Assembly: GCF_037974265.1 (NCBI RefSeq)
Contig: NZ_CP150233.1
Location: forward strand, 1,054,001 to 1,118,000
DNA: 64,000 nucleotides
Source of the DNA: Paenibacillus sp. FSL R5-0623
GTDB lineage: Bacteria; Bacillota; Bacilli; Paenibacillales; Paenibacillaceae
Direction: 5' to 3'
The notes beneath the pieces were generated by a model. The model did not search any database. It was given only the letters and a program-made list of their open reading frames with translations, and had not been told where the DNA came from. A program made the position numbers and the translations under genes. Below are positions 18,344 through 26,430 of the stretch, in pieces; the stretch's first letter is position 1, and every line of letters begins with the position of its first letter.

Positions 18344-19459
18344 ATGCAACGTATTCAGGTACATCCCGATGTGTTGGACGAGAAAGCTCGATTGGTCCAG
18401 CAGAAGAAACAGGAACTGGAGCGAATGGTCTGGGAACTGGAGAAATCCATCTATATGTTGCAATCCGATTGGTCGGGTGTGACCGGAGAGCGTTTCTTCT
18501 GGGATTTTATGCAGGTAAAAGAAGTGTTTCCGACTACATTGAAACGGTTGAATGATATTCAGGAGTATTTTCACAATGTAGCGAAAAATTTTAGGACAAC
18601 TGATGGCTCAGGTGAATCTGTTTTGAGGATTCCAGAAGAACTGGAACCAAGCTTCACTGTTGGATTGATCAACAAATTCATCGGAGAAACAGTGACGGGA
18701 ATGGGCCAGACAGCAGAAGCGTTCTTCGATAACCCGTTCAGTACAATAGGCAGTGTGGCATATGCCATGACCGTGGGCAAAGTTGTAGACGTTGGGCGTG
18801 GTATACAGTTTGCATGGGATACCGCCTGGGGCACGGGAACAGCGAGGTCTGATATAGAGCAATTTGTAGAAGAGCAGAAGAAACAGATCGATGAGAGTGG
18901 TGCAGGGTATTACGGTGGAGCGATGACAGGACAGGCCCTGGCGTATGTTTTGTTTGGCAGAGCTTTTCGTTCGAAGGACGACATTGGGTCGGGCGGAGGA
19001 AAGCCGGAGAAAGCTAATGGAGAGCCAAGTAAAGGCAGCAAGATTAGCAGTTCAAAAGAGGTTGAAATTATCAATCAAAGGGGCGAGTCCCTAGGAGAAT
19101 TCGATGAAATTGATTTGAATAAAGGTATATTTTATGAAGATAAATCTGCTCAAGGTCTTAATAAGGTTAATCCCAAAACTGGGTTACCAGCACAGACCCC
19201 ACAAGAATTCGCAGACAAACAGATCTTTACTAAAACAAGTAACCGTATTTTCGCTTTAGAGAACGCTACTTCAACAAGGACAACTGTTAATGGATCGCAG
19301 GAGATACCCACACTAGACGATATAAAGGGAATAAAAGAATTCATTTTTAGACTAGACGGTGATACACCTGAATTGAGACAATCTGTCGATAACAGCATAA
19401 AGAAATTAAAAAAAGAGTTCCCGGATTACAAATTTAGTGCAAATTTTGGAGGGGATTAA
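18344..19459 (+). CDS. WXG100-type polymorphic toxin with candidate PD-(D/E)xK-like C-terminal domain
   Basis: The start is taken as ATG 18344, behind GGTGAAGATAGG; the frame is open further upstream. The N-terminal 90 residues are helical with W43-S44-G45 in the hairpin, as in WXG100/LXG effectors exported by type VII secretion. The middle (about 100-210) is a pre-toxin region. After a Gly/Lys/Ser linker, the last 130 residues contain FDEIDLNKGIFYEDKSA, where Asp followed by E265-x-K267 resembles a PD-(D/E)xK nuclease core. DNA is visibly more AT-rich from about 19040, as expected for a swapped toxin tip. The small acidic gene that follows is the likely immunity gene. Nuclease activity is a hypothesis. 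Confidence 0.65.
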   Translation: MQRIQVHPDVLDEKARLVQQKKQELERMVWELEKSIYMLQSDWSGVTGERFFWDFMQVKEVFPTTLKRLNDIQEYFHNVAKNFRTTDGSGESVLRIPEELEPSFTVGLINKFIGETVTGMGQTAEAFFDNPFSTIGSVAYAMTVGKVVDVGRGIQFAWDTAWGTGTARSDIEQFVEEQKKQIDESGAGYYGGAMTGQALAYVLFGRAFRSKDDIGSGGGKPEKANGEPSKGSKISSSKEVEIINQRGESLGEFDEIDLNKGIFYEDKSAQGLNKVNPKTGLPAQTPQEFADKQIFTKTSNRIFALENATSTRTTVNGSQEIPTLDDIKGIKEFIFRLDGDTPELRQSVDNSIKKLKKEFPDYKFSANFGGD

Positions 19460-19462
19460 GGA

Positions 19463-19792
19463 ATGTCTATCAGTGCCGTGATACTTGAACCACAGAATGA
19501 TTTTGAAAAGAGTTTTTTTGTTCCAGTTGCAACAGAATCTTTTTTTAAGGATTGCTGGACACCCGCTGTTGAAGTATTAGATTTAAAATGGATAGATCTC
19601 TTCTCAACTGGTGTTGATGTAGAAGGGGAAGATGTGCCGATGATTATTGAGGAACTACTTCTGGTGAAGGAATGGGCTGTAAAGAATTTAAATGATGAGC
19701 AAAGGGATAAAATAGTCGAAAGAATAGAGGGACTTCGAGAAAAGTTGCCACTTGCATTTCAAAGACAGGACGTAATTGTTTTTATAGGGTAA
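19463..19792 (+). CDS. Probable immunity protein for the upstream toxin
   Basis: A 109-residue, acidic, single-domain protein starting 3 bases after the toxin stop, without membrane segments. No family is recognised. A small acidic gene directly behind a polymorphic toxin, with the same AT-rich composition as the toxin tip, is the standard arrangement for cognate immunity genes, so the call rests on position, size and charge. Confidence 0.55.
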   Translation: MSISAVILEPQNDFEKSFFVPVATESFFKDCWTPAVEVLDLKWIDLFSTGVDVEGEDVPMIIEELLLVKEWAVKNLNDEQRDKIVERIEGLREKLPLAFQRQDVIVFIG

Positions 19793-19847
19793 AGGATCAT
19801 ATTTTAGGAGTTACAACGAATTATGAGAGTGTGAGGAGGAGTAGACA

Positions 19848-19994
19848 TTGGCGAGGAGTATTGAAATAATGGGGACATCTCCTGATGCAAAGGTATGGAT
19901 TGAGGAAGATTGGTTTTATAGCTTAGAAGATATGAAAAAGATAAAATCTTCCTACAATGATAATTGGTGCTACATCGATCCCAAAAGCCTTTAA
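19848..19994 (+). CDS. Short hypothetical protein, possible second immunity gene or fragment
   Basis: A 48-codon frame from TTG 19848, 7-8 bases after GAGGAGGA, to TAA 19992-19994. The peptide is acidic and rich in Trp and Tyr (EEDWFYSLEDMKK, YNDNWCYIDPKSL). The good ribosome binding site argues that it is translated. It may be an orphan or truncated immunity gene left from an earlier toxin tip. No family is recognised. Confidence 0.45.
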   Translation: MARSIEIMGTSPDAKVWIEEDWFYSLEDMKKIKSSYNDNWCYIDPKSL

Positions 19995-20035
19995 ACGAAA
20001 CCTCACAACTGAATTACAAGATAAATAATGCATAA

Positions 20036-20068
20036 AAGCACTTCTACCAGACAAACGTAGAGGTGCTT
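20036..20068 (+). terminator. Hairpin after the toxin-immunity genes
   Basis: AAGCACTTCTAC / GTAGAGGTGCTT, a 12-bp stem with one G-U pair, followed by CTTACTATT. The T run is poor, so termination strength is uncertain. Confidence 0.5.
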
Positions 20069-20100
20069 CTTACTATTAAAAACCTAGGAGAACAAATTGC

Positions 20101-20759
20101 TATGATTTTAAAGAAACGATTTGTAATGATTGGATGCTGTATTGGCTTAGCATTATTACTTGTTCTAACCTATAGCTTTTATAAAGAAAAAAGAATGGTA
20201 TGAACAGTATCTAACGATGAATGTATGACAAGATATGATTGATACGAAAAGTGCGATTATAGATAATGATATTTTATTCGACCAAATACTTAAGAATGAG
20301 AAAATAACTAACGAGATGGTTGAGGATGGAGAACAAGCCAGCCAGCTCTATTACAACTTTACAAATATGACGCAGATTATAGATAAGTATAACTTGATGA
20401 ATTTCAGTGAAGAAGCTAACTGGCTGGTAAAACCCGCATCTTTATTCACAAACGTTCTAGGTCAAGATGATGTAATGCCACCTACACTTCACCGCATGCG
20501 AATGACGTTCGAGAGACTGGACATAACCAGTTATCCTGTAACACCTGAACTTAAAGCCAGGATCGAGGAGTATCAGCAGTTAAATCATCGATGGCTCAAC
20601 ATTGTTGGGGATTTTGAATCCAAGGAAACTAACGAGAAGGATTGGCCCCAAATCTTGAATGATCTGGAGCAAGAGACCCAAGCTTATTTTAGTGAAAAAA
20701 AGTTTGATTTCGTGGATGATGACGTTTGGAGAGATGCTTTGAATCCAAGGTACGAATGA
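20101..20759 (+). pseudogene. Broken gene for a membrane-anchored hypothetical protein
   Basis: The first part (20101-20203) encodes a basic start and one membrane helix (IGCCIGLALLLVLTYSFYKE). It then shifts frame in the A-rich run at about 20185-20193. In the second frame the sequence continues EWYEQYLTMNV, meets a TGA at 20226-20228, and continues as a 174-codon frame from ATG 20235 to 20759. Joined, these read as one anchored protein with a helical, acidic outer part. One frameshift plus one stop indicate decay, although the soluble part could still be made from ATG 20235. No family is recognised. Confidence 0.55.
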
Positions 20760-20941
20760 TGAAGAAGAGTGCTCCTGCCGTTCATAGGCAATAGAGAGTG
20801 CTCTTTTTTATATACAAACAACTAATGAATTTTTCCCCATGCTGGACGATAATAGAGTAGAGACCATATTTACCAATACCATGAATCTAATGATATCACT
20901 TACATATCCACAACCATCCTACACCCACACGAGGTACATTC

Positions 20942-21258
20942 ATGAAACAAGGCATATATGAACAGCTTATAACACCATCACCAGGCAGGAGATTTCGGCG
21001 CTGGACCCGGATGTGTATAACATTGGGACTGAGAAGCTGGATGCAGAGGAAGCACGCAAGCTGCTGTCCACGTATTTGGCGGAGGTGACCCGGCGAGCGC
21101 TCAAGATTGTGCGGGAACAGACGGAAGATAAGACGGCAGTGTTGGCGCAGATCCGAACGTGTAATGAGATTATTGCTACCCTGAAAGGCGTTGGGGGAAG
21201 AAGAGTACAACGAATTACAACTGGATGAGCAGGGGAGAAGTGCTGACTCATGTGTTAT
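20942..21258 (+). pseudogene. N-terminal remnant of a DUF3427-type DEAD/DEAH helicase
   Basis: From ATG 20942 the reading MKQGIYEQLI, then in the next frame TRQEISALDPDVYNIGTEKL and an Ala/Leu/Glu-rich helical stretch ending EIIATLKGV, then in further frames EEEYNELQLDEQG and LTHV, resembles the start of the large helicases with PLD and DUF3427 domains found in defence loci. Three single-base shifts (near 20981, in the G run at about 21191, and near 21233) and the loss of everything after about 21258 make it non-functional. The family match is from memory and moderate. Confidence 0.5.
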
Positions 21259-21309
21259 AATAAACCTGTTAGTTGTTATTCCATTTACTTGTGCAGGAGG
21301 AATATTTTG

Positions 21310-22346
21310 ATGATAGTTTGCTGTGAAAATTGTTTTAACTATGAACCCTTTAAAAAACATATTCAAGAAAAAGGGATAATTGATAACTGTTCATTTTGTA
21401 CATCTCAAGGTGTTCGAACACTTGATGTTCAAGATAGCTTTTTTGATGAAAATATGTTCATTTTTGCTCATAAATTTAGAGCGAATGATTCAGGCTTTGA
21501 ACTAGAAAGGTTTTTTACCAAACAAATCGACCTATTAAGTTTAGCTTTATCACCAACAGCTGCGAAAGAACTAATATACAAATTATTTCGCGAATCCATA
21601 GGTAGAGAATTGCTGGATGGGAAATTTAGCGTCAAGTTAGAGGGCGATATAATTAACAATTGGAATACCTTCAAAGAAAATATTAAACATGGTAATCGGT
21701 TTGGTTTCGGAATTGATGCTAACTTAAAGGAGTCTCTTATTGAAATACTCCAAACTAATGAAATGCATTTAAACGGAGAAGAAACCCTTTTTCGTGCGAG
21801 ACTTGGTAAGGCAGTAAATGCGCATGGTAGTGCACCATATGAAGGCGACCAAATCATGAATCCTCCCAAACACTTGGCTTCTGAGGGAAGAATCAATCCA
21901 AAGGGGATCCCCTATCTATATTTAGCTGAAAACTTAGAAACTGCAATTGCAGAAGTAAGACCTTATAAAGGAAAAGAAGTTTCCGTTGCTACTGTGAAAA
22001 TTGAAGATAATATCCGTATCTCTTCATTTAACAACAATACATTCTATGGCAAGACACTTTTTAAGCAATATCAGCTTTATTCATTAACTAATATAGTAAA
22101 CATGGAACTCTCTAAGCCTGTAGAAGAAGAAACAAAATATTTTAATTATATACCTACTCAATATGTTGCTGAGTTAAAAAACATCTTAAATTTGAAGGTC
22201 TGGCATACGGTAGTGCATTAGGAAATGGGAAAAATTACTGTTTATTTAATCAAGAGAAGGCTTCATGGGTAAATAGCCGTTTGTATAGAACTAAACAAAT
22301 TCATATTGAGTACGAACCTGTAGATAGTTGGGATGACTTTATCTAG
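21310..22346 (+). pseudogene. HEPN/RES-domain protein, frameshifted near the C-terminus
   Basis: Starts at ATG 21310, 9 bases after AGGAGG. A Cys pair near each end of the first 30 residues (CCENCF, CSFC) may bind zinc, followed by a helical HEPN-like region. The RES domain follows, with the catalytic-type Arg in ETLFRARLG, then GRINPKGIPYLYLAENLETAIAEV and YIPTQYVAEL. RES enzymes break down NAD+ and act as toxins. A one-base loss in the T run near 22195 gives an early stop at 22221. In the next frame the protein would continue EGLAYGSALGNGKNYCLFNQ and so on to TAG 22346, completing the domain. It is either a pseudogene or a sequencing error. Confidence 0.7.
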
Positions 22347-22379
22347 TTGGGACTTTAACTTTAAACATCAAAAAAATAC

Positions 22380-22493
22380 ATAGAAATCAAATGTAGTTGT
22401 GGTGCTGTAATGGTTAAACATAAGAATAAAAATGGGGTGGAATTTTGGGGATGTAGCAGCTACCCTACTTGTAGAAAAACGAAAGCTATCTGA
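22380..22493 (+). pseudogene. Orphan topoisomerase-type C4 zinc finger (gene 3' remnant)
   Basis: A frame without a start codon ends at TGA 22491-22493 and encodes CSCGAVMVKHKN and FWGCSSYPTCRKTKAI. The four Cys with the G-C-S-x-Y-P-x-C-R pattern are the zf-C4_Topoisom domain, usually a C-terminal module of DNA-processing proteins. Only this last domain remains. Composition is AT-rich like its neighbours. Confidence 0.55.
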
Positions 22494-22510
22494 ATATGTC
22501 TAAATGACGT

Positions 22511-22560
22511 AAAAACAAAGGCAAAGCAACCCAGTTAAACGGTTGCTTTGCCTTGTTTCT
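22511..22560. terminator. Bidirectional intrinsic terminator
   Basis: AAGGCAAAGCAACC (22518-22531) pairs with GGTTGCTTTGCCTT (22541-22554), a perfect 14-bp stem. On the minus strand it is followed by TTTGTTTTT, serving the XRE gene; on the plus strand by GTTTCT. Confidence 0.85.
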
Positions 22561-22912
22561 AATTTGTTCTGTAACTCTTTAGTATCTCTTTTAGAATGTT
22601 CCTAGATAATTGGATATTATCTAAAGATGCATCTCTCAACATGTCCACTATTTCTTGAATCATGATATCCGTCTCTGTTAATTCAATTTCATCATTCACA
22701 TAAGCAAAAAGTTGAGAAACATTTACATCCAACGCCTCTGCAATTTTACCAAGATTAATTAAAGAAACGTTCTTCTCTCCACGTTCAACTTGTCCAATGT
22801 ATGTAAAATGGAATCCACCTTTTTCTCCAAGTGCCTCCTGTGATAGTCCCTTATCTTTCCTTAAAACTTTAATTCGTGCACCGACTAATTTTAAAATTTT
22901 TCTATCTTCCAA
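22559..22912 (-). CDS. XRE-family transcriptional regulator
   Basis: About 117 residues with a cI/Cro-type helix-turn-helix in the first 65: ARIKVLRKDKGLSQEALG, then YIGQVERGEKNVSLINLGKIAEAL. The second half is helical and probably dimerises. The start is uncertain: TTG at 22912 has GGGGG 8 bases upstream, while the longer GTG at 22921 directly abuts it. Such single-domain regulators often control nearby mobile or defence genes. It is divergent from the HEPN-like gene and may share its control region. Its targets are unknown. Confidence 0.8.
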   Translation of the reverse strand: MEDRKILKLVGARIKVLRKDKGLSQEALGEKGGFHFTYIGQVERGEKNVSLINLGKIAEALDVNVSQLFAYVNDEIELTETDIMIQEIVDMLRDASLDNIQLSRNILKEILKSYRTN

Positions 22913-23056
22913 ACTATGCACCCCCTATATGTAAAAGTGTAGACAAGATTATAGGGGCTAAACACGACCATTTAGATCGTATAATTTTCAAGAATTATAT
23001 CTTTGAGTATTTATATTGCTGTATAATACTGGTATTAACTCTTTGGAGGGATGACA

Positions 23057-23572
23057 ATGGCAAGAAATTGGTCCATAACTGGAGCACATTGTAATCACCA
23101 AGTAGATTTTACCCCACGTTTGCAAGACCATGATATCTCCACACAACCTAGATCCAAACATATTCCTGCTTACCATATGCTACGTACCACAATAAAGGCC
23201 TATCACCAACATGCTAAGTATCATTTGAAACTTGCCGTCATCATGTGTAATCACAATCAGTTTAAAGCCTGCCTGATTCTATGTGATTGGGTTCTAGCCT
23301 CCATGATTAAGGCGCTTTATATCCATAAGTATCATTCAATGCATCCACCCAAGGAACTCACCATGAACGAAATTTTGCCTCTAGTGCATACTGACACTGA
23401 ACCCGGATTGGATATTGCCTTGTTTGTCGGCACGATACAACATATGTCATCTTTGGAGGACTGTCCATATGATCAGCCACTAAAACCAAACAACATTGAA
23501 AGGCTTATTCAACGAACGGAAGAGATATTAGATGATTTATCTGCACGTTTGATGAAGGATTCATCAGAGTAA
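23057..23572 (+). CDS. Conserved hypothetical protein, HEPN-like helical domain
   Basis: About 171 residues. ATG 23057 is preferred because GGAGGG lies 6 bases upstream; ATG 23051 touches it. The central part (KYHLKLAVIM, FKACLILCDWVLASMIKALYIHK, PPKELTMNEILPLV) has the spacing of HEPN domains: paired helices with an S/A-x-x-K-A-L turn, then a helix bundle. The RNase motif R-x(4-6)-H is not evident, so it may be a non-catalytic partner. The N-terminus is His-rich. The HEPN call is tentative. Confidence 0.5.
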   Translation: MARNWSITGAHCNHQVDFTPRLQDHDISTQPRSKHIPAYHMLRTTIKAYHQHAKYHLKLAVIMCNHNQFKACLILCDWVLASMIKALYIHKYHSMHPPKELTMNEILPLVHTDTEPGLDIALFVGTIQHMSSLEDCPYDQPLKPNNIERLIQRTEEILDDLSARLMKDSSE

Positions 23573-23718
23573 GATTTATTTTTTAAGTGGCTTCTTAGGG
23601 TTAAATGCTAGAGTAATCTATGTTACGCTTACAAGATGACATCATCCAAATAAAGGATATATGATGCAGAGAATACAAAGGATGCTCTTGCTTTGCATCT
23701 GGAAAGTAGGTGTACATT

Positions 23719-23991
23719 TTGAAAAGAGTAATTGCTATCGCGTTTTTAATATTATCTATATTGGAATTGGTTACTTTAATCCTAATCGGTAAAAGTATGA
23801 TGCATGGGTATATGGAACCGAGTACGTTTAGAGGGATGATTTCATTTCCACTATGCGCTACGTACCTCTCGATCTGGATGTTCTTTTCACGGCAAGAGTT
23901 TACCGGAGGACGAGTCGCGGCACAGATTAGTTTTACAGCGGCATTGTTGACGGCGTGCCCGTTGGTGTGTTTGTTAATTATTTTCTATTAA
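23719..23991 (+). CDS. Small hypothetical membrane protein (three helices)
   Basis: About 90 residues from TTG 23719, 8 bases after AGTAGG. It has three hydrophobic stretches (VIAIAFLILSILELVTLILI, a middle one around CATYLSIWMFF and a C-terminal one ending CLLIIFY) with short loops. No family is recognised, and no operon partner is evident. Confidence 0.5.
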   Translation: MKRVIAIAFLILSILELVTLILIGKSMMHGYMEPSTFRGMISFPLCATYLSIWMFFSRQEFTGGRVAAQISFTAALLTACPLVCLLIIFY

Positions 23992-24093
23992 ATCAACCCT
24001 TCCCTCCCCTCCCCATAGCAACTTGTATAATATAAAAAGGGAAATTATGGATCGAGGCTCGGAAACATCAACAGTGAAAGGATGTTATACCAC

Positions 24094-24420
24094 ATGCCTA
24101 CATACAACAAATTGGTGCGGGACAAGATTCGGCATATTATCACATCCAGCGGTAAGGAAAGCCGCACACGCATTCTGGACCCGGAGGAGTATAAGCAAGA
24201 GTTAAGAACGAAGCTGCAAGAAGAATCGGATGAGTATGTAAAAGCAGCAAGCGATCAGGAAGCGCTGGAAGAATTGGCAGACATGCTCGAAGTGATTCGG
24301 GCGCTGGCGGAGGTGCATGGTGCGAATGCGGGGCAGCTGGATAAGCTACGGGCAGACAAAGCCGAGGCGCGCGGTGGATTCCAGCAACGGGTGTATCTGA
24401 TCGATGTCGACGAAGCTTAA
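24094..24420 (+). CDS. MazG-like nucleotide pyrophosphohydrolase
   Basis: A 108-residue all-alpha NTP-pyrophosphatase-type protein of the phosphoribosyl-ATP pyrophosphohydrolase-like group that begins MPTYNKLVRDKI. The metal-binding pattern is seen as LQEESDEYVKA followed by EELADMLEVIRAL, i.e. E-x-x-E then E-x-x-D. Such enzymes cleave NTPs to NMP and pyrophosphate, often as house-cleaning. ATG 24094 is chosen over ATG 24082 from family starts and spacing. It overlaps the PLD/helicase remnant behind it, an arrangement suggesting a former two-gene operon. Confidence 0.75.
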   Translation: MPTYNKLVRDKIRHIITSSGKESRTRILDPEEYKQELRTKLQEESDEYVKAASDQEALEELADMLEVIRALAEVHGANAGQLDKLRADKAEARGGFQQRVYLIDVDEA

Positions 24421-24718
24421 CGTTAAACTCATTATAGATAACTTGGCAGACGAACTGATTGCCCGGATGCAGCATGCATCCGGGATCTATATTATGACGT
24501 CCTTTATCATGCAGTCCGGGGTGAAACTACTGGCCCCGCACTTAAAGCGGGCGGCGGAGAGTGGGGCCGGGGTGCGGATGCTCGCGGGAGATTATTTGTA
24601 TATCACTCAGCCGGAAGGACTACGGGCGCTCTGTGAGGTTGATCCACGAATTGAGACACGTTTGTGGCGAAGTATGGGTACTTCTTTTCACCCGAAAGCT
24701 TATCTGTTCGATGCCGAT
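24404..24718 (+). pseudogene. Truncated PLD/HKD N-terminal domain of a helicase-like protein
   Basis: Overlapping the MazG-like gene, this frame encodes LIIDNLADELIARM, SGIYIMTSFIMQSGVKLLAP, GDYLYITQPEGL and GTSFHPKAYLF, the first half of a phospholipase D-like domain with the H-x-K of an HKD motif. Homology stops at about 24715, exactly where the oppositely directed merR gene ends, and the plus-strand frame runs into a chance stop at 24742. The helicase and DUF3427 parts expected behind such a domain are absent. A deletion or recombination joint is the simplest explanation. Confidence 0.65.
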
Positions 24719-25470
24719 TGTATAAAAACCATAATCGCTTGATACAAAAACCTCAAAAAATTCTCATCGCCAAACTGATCAAAATAACCCGCATAGCGGC
24801 GATCCGTCGTATAGGCTTCTGCGATACACCTCAGAATCTCAGCATCACAGCTCATAAATTGCTCCAGACAACTCTTCCATTCACGTACTAACGCTTGCAC
24901 CTCACTAGAAGCAGGGGACCGATCCTGATGTTTCGCCAATTCCCGAAACACCTGCTCCATGTTGGCCGAGAACTGCTGATAGGCTTTTTCTTGCTCTTCC
25001 GCAGACAGCTCGCTCACATTAGCTTCAAATTCCTGATATTTCTTGGTATCTCCATATACAAACTTCGCTTCAGATTCATATTGTTCTTGAATGGACAGAA
25101 TGGAAGAGTCGTCAAACAGATGAAGATGAGAGATATCTTTCCCATCTACATACTCATCCAATTGATGGATGATGGTTTCGAGCTTTTGTTTGCGTTGAAC
25201 GAGTGTGCTGCGGTGCTCTCTTAGGATATCTTTTTGTTCTTCTTTGGAAAGTTGCATCATGGCCGCAATGTCTTTCAATGGGAAATTCATTTCTTTGAAC
25301 AAGAGAATCATTTGTAGATTCCCGAGTGCCTCTTGATCGTAATACCGATAGCCATTGTCCTCGACTTTGCTCGGTTTCAATAGATCCGTTTTATCGTAAT
25401 AATGTAATGCGCGTTTGGTGATGCCTGTAATCTGAATGATATCTTTAACGGTTAAATAGGGTGTCTTCAT
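24700..25470 (-). CDS. MerR-family regulator with TipAS-like antibiotic-recognition domain
   Basis: About 256 residues. The start is placed at the ATG ending at 25470 (MKTPYLTVKD), with AAAGGA 8-9 bases upstream. The N-terminal MerR winged helix (YLTVKDIIQITGITKRALHYYDKTDLLKP, residues about 5-33, written here as a region) is followed by a coiled coil and a TipAS-like globular domain, which in TipA binds thiopeptides and triggers activation. The final residues (IQSASNR) come from sequence that is antisense to the helicase remnant, so the native C-terminus appears replaced. It overlaps the DUF2268 gene by 26 bases and probably controls it and the MFS gene. Confidence 0.8.
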   Translation of the reverse strand: MKTPYLTVKDIIQITGITKRALHYYDKTDLLKPSKVEDNGYRYYDQEALGNLQMILLFKEMNFPLKDIAAMMQLSKEEQKDILREHRSTLVQRKQKLETIIHQLDEYVDGKDISHLHLFDDSSILSIQEQYESEAKFVYGDTKKYQEFEANVSELSAEEQEKAYQQFSANMEQVFRELAKHQDRSPASSEVQALVREWKSCLEQFMSCDAEILRCIAEAYTTDRRYAGYFDQFGDENFLRFLYQAIMVFIQSASNR

Positions 25471-26371
25471 TCCAAAAGTCCTTTGTTTCAGCAAGAATGA
25501 CACTTGCCGGAGTGATGGTGGCTTCGGTAATCGGTGTACCTGTTTTGTTCAGATAATATTGGATTAAGTGATAACCGCAGGCATAGCCAGCCGCATAGGG
25601 CATACCTACTGGCGTGAAGTTTTGCAATCTTGCAAGTTCATCGCCGTATAGATACGGATTGATCTGGTCAAAACCGGTGACATGCAGCTGGTCTTTCATT
25701 TTTGGCTTGATAACGTTATTCAAAGTCTCCAGTTCAGTTTTGGCTACCCATGGGCCTAGCAACTCTTCTCCATACAGGGATGTCGCAAAACTCTCGGCCA
25801 ACCCCTCGCTAACCACCACCTCCCCAAGCGTAATCTGTGGACTCCACTGGATATATTGATATCTCACATTATGATTGCACTCATGGGCCAACACCGATTG
25901 CATACGAGGTAGAGTATACCCATTGGGGATCAGGTTCGCAATAATATAACCCGGGATTCCACCATCTCCGCTGATGCCTTCGTTCATATTGAGTGAAGGG
26001 CTATTCTTGTCGCCTAATAAAATCGTATATAAATATTCGGAGACCGATAGTTCAATCCCGTGATCTGTAAAGGTCGATAGACTCCTACGAACAGCTTCAT
26101 GACACTGTTGCCAAAATGCTTCAGACGAAATCGCTGCTAACGATTCGTTAATCTCGGTCGTGATATCTGCGGGAGCGATATTCATAAAGTTATTCATCAT
26201 GATCACATCGAAGCCGTGAGGCTCTTGAGATCGAAACGGGATCTGTTGAATGTTCCATTTGTTCATGAATGGACCCATCATTCGCTCGCGGTATAACTCC
26301 AATTTCTCATCGGGTACAGCCTGGATTATCTCTTCATAGATTTGATCTGAACGTAAAGCGGTAATCTTCAT
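25445..26371 (-). CDS. DUF2268 putative zinc-dependent protease
   Basis: A 308-residue protein from the ATG ending at 26371, 7 bases after AAGGAGAG. The metal site VLAHECNHNVRYQ is an HExxH motif, with a likely third ligand Glu in VVSEGLAESFA about 25 residues later, typical of DUF2268 predicted metalloproteases. No signal peptide is seen, so it is probably cytoplasmic. The gene is co-transcribed with the TipAS-like merR gene, which suggests induction by a small molecule. Its protein target is unknown. Confidence 0.75.
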   Translation of the reverse strand: MKITALRSDQIYEEIIQAVPDEKLELYRERMMGPFMNKWNIQQIPFRSQEPHGFDVIMMNNFMNIAPADITTEINESLAAISSEAFWQQCHEAVRRSLSTFTDHGIELSVSEYLYTILLGDKNSPSLNMNEGISGDGGIPGYIIANLIPNGYTLPRMQSVLAHECNHNVRYQYIQWSPQITLGEVVVSEGLAESFATSLYGEELLGPWVAKTELETLNNVIKPKMKDQLHVTGFDQINPYLYGDELARLQNFTPVGMPYAAGYACGYHLIQYYLNKTGTPITEATITPASVILAETKDFWNEDTLFNR

Positions 26372-26430
26372 CCTTAATCTCTCCTTCATGTAAGCTTGAG
26401 ATCATTATCAAGTATGACCTAACGTAACAG

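Noticed and set aside
20769..20815. Possible terminator with AGAGTGCTC repeats and T run
   Set aside because: The two AGAGTGCTC copies are direct, not inverted. Only a 4-bp TGCC/GGCA stem can form.
21310..22912. RES toxin and XRE gene as a toxin-antitoxin pair
   Set aside because: The genes are convergent and separated by a terminator and a zinc-finger remnant. The regulator is a plain cI-type HTH, not the Xre-MbcA/ParS type that neutralises RES toxins.
24023..24205. 60-codon plus-strand frame upstream of the MazG-like gene
   Set aside because: It overlaps the well-supported pyrophosphohydrolase in another frame and shows no domain.
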